Origin: an uncultured Maribacter sp.
Lineage (GTDB): Bacteria > Bacteroidota > Bacteroidia > Flavobacteriales > Flavobacteriaceae
NCBI GenBank assembly: GCA_947493885.1
Contig: CANLTE010000006.1
Coordinates: 1-64,000, forward strand
DNA length: 64,000 bases
Reading direction: 5' to 3'
The notes below the pieces were generated by a model. It ran no database searches. It worked only from the letters and a program-made list of their open reading frames with translations, and had not been told where the DNA came from. Of the stretch, positions 63,382 to 64,000 are shown piece by piece. The stretch's first letter is position 1, and every line of letters begins with the position of its first letter. The translations under genes were made by a program, and so were the position numbers.

Positions 63382-64000
63382 GAAAGCTCCAACGTAATTT
63401 TTTTAACTTTTTGAATATCTGTCCCTTTTGAAATAGACTGATTTTTAACCTTACCATTGCCAATAACCTCAACCTCCAAACCTAAATTTTCAAGAATAGG
63501 AATTGCGTCCATTCCGCTCATACCTTTTACATTCGGCACAGTCTTAAATTGTTTTTGTGCGTTCACGTAATACGTTTGGTAAGATTTATCCAAATCAACA
63601 TTCTCCGTTTTAATTTCTACTTCATCTATCAATGGAGAATTCGCATATATTTTTTGTGCCACCGATTTAAATACAGGACCAGAAACATCCGCCCCGTAAT
63701 ACCCAACACTTTTATCAGGCTCGTGAATAATTACAATACAAGAATATTTAGGATCATCTGCAGGAAAGTAACCCGCAAACGAGGATATATATTTTAATTT
63801 GTTAGGGTCTTTAGAAACATAATCTTTTTGACAAGTACCTGTTTTTCCCGCCATGGAAAAATTAGGAGAATATAAACCATGACCAGTACCATGTTTTTTC
63901 TCTACCACATTTTTCATCAACTGCTTAACCTTACCTATAGTTTCCATTGAGCAGATAGAAGGATCAATAACCTCTTTATCAAATTTTTCTATTGTTCTAT
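63378..64000 (-). CDS. ftsI: Septal penicillin-binding protein FtsI, C-terminal part (start outside window)
   Basis: About 207 C-terminal residues; the frame stays open to the right edge, and the internal ATG at 63947 is not the start. The transpeptidase KTG motif is seen in MAGKTGTCQKDY, with FAGYFPADDPKYSCIVIIHEP after it. The last 65 residues (TVPNVKGMSGMDAIPILENLGLEV...) form a PASTA domain, usual for Bacteroidota FtsI. Cross-links septal peptidoglycan. It is the most upstream dcw gene visible; its stop overlaps the murE start. Confidence 0.94.
   Translation of the reverse strand, partial: RTIEKFDKEVIDPSICSMETIGKVKQLMKNVVEKKHGTGHGLYSPNFSMAGKTGTCQKDYVSKDPNKLKYISSFAGYFPADDPKYSCIVIIHEPDKSVGYYGADVSGPVFKSVAQKIYANSPLIDEVEIKTENVDLDKSYQTYYVNAQKQFKTVPNVKGMSGMDAIPILENLGLEVEVIGNGKVKNQSISKGTDIQKVKKITLELS

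Overview
The window is AT-rich chromosomal DNA from a member of the Bacteroidota, almost certainly a Flavobacteriaceae-type (probably marine) bacterium. Supporting features are TAnnTTTG promoter boxes in front of many genes, absence of clear Shine-Dalgarno sites, type IX secretion (T9SS) proteins (plug protein, PorT-like barrel, type B C-terminal sorting domains), the lipoprotein TamL, a Na+-pumping NADH:quinone reductase, a short primary sigma factor, and an AccD without its zinc ribbon. No species is named because no rRNA is present. I see no prophage, insertion sequence, CRISPR array or defence island.

Layout. (a) 1-5539: two tandem surface-protein modules. Each is a repetitive stalk-like protein followed 1-2 bases later by a paralogous protein with a T9SS type B C-terminal domain. 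The second stalk contains a 132-bp repeat array. (b) 5685-8027: VanY-type carboxypeptidase, M48 protease, a 55-residue membrane peptide and a secreted ankyrin protein. (c) 8248-13886: phosphoglycerate mutase, a BtuF-like binding protein, methionine aminopeptidase, cupin, methyltransferase, then on the minus strand ApbE and a conserved 120-residue-class protein. (d) 13952-19992: nqrABCDEF on the minus strand. (e) 20139-29012: T9SS plug, DUF3667 membrane protein, ApaG, PruA, serine hydrolase, RsmG, fatty acid desaturase, aminotransferase. (f) 29068-31908: TrkA/TrkH potassium uptake. (g) 32254-37061: MenG/UbiE, PorT-like barrel, SpoU methyltransferase, TamL. (h) 37124-47159: aldolase, AccD, S15, PNPase, a membrane glycosyltransferase, primary sigma factor, VF530 protein, TrmL, Rpe, YpdA. 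(i) 47262-51019: a TPR histidine kinase with LuxR regulator, and two small envelope proteins. (j) 51110-64000: tRNA-Arg, YqeY and the division/cell-wall (dcw) cluster ftsI(partial)-murE-mraY-murD-ftsW-murG-murC-ftsQ-ftsA-ftsZ, all on the minus strand.

How the genes work together. ApbE lies next to the Nqr operon whose NqrB and NqrC subunits need covalently attached FMN. The dcw operon is packed with overlapping starts and stops. Plug, PorT and the type B sorting domains belong to one secretion route, although they are not clustered. The rest is core metabolism and housekeeping. The left-end modules are the least understood part: the stalk proteins have a signal peptide (seen in the second) but no recognisable T9SS sorting domain, while the partner encoded directly after each one has it. 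That suggests, without proving it, a two-component surface structure.
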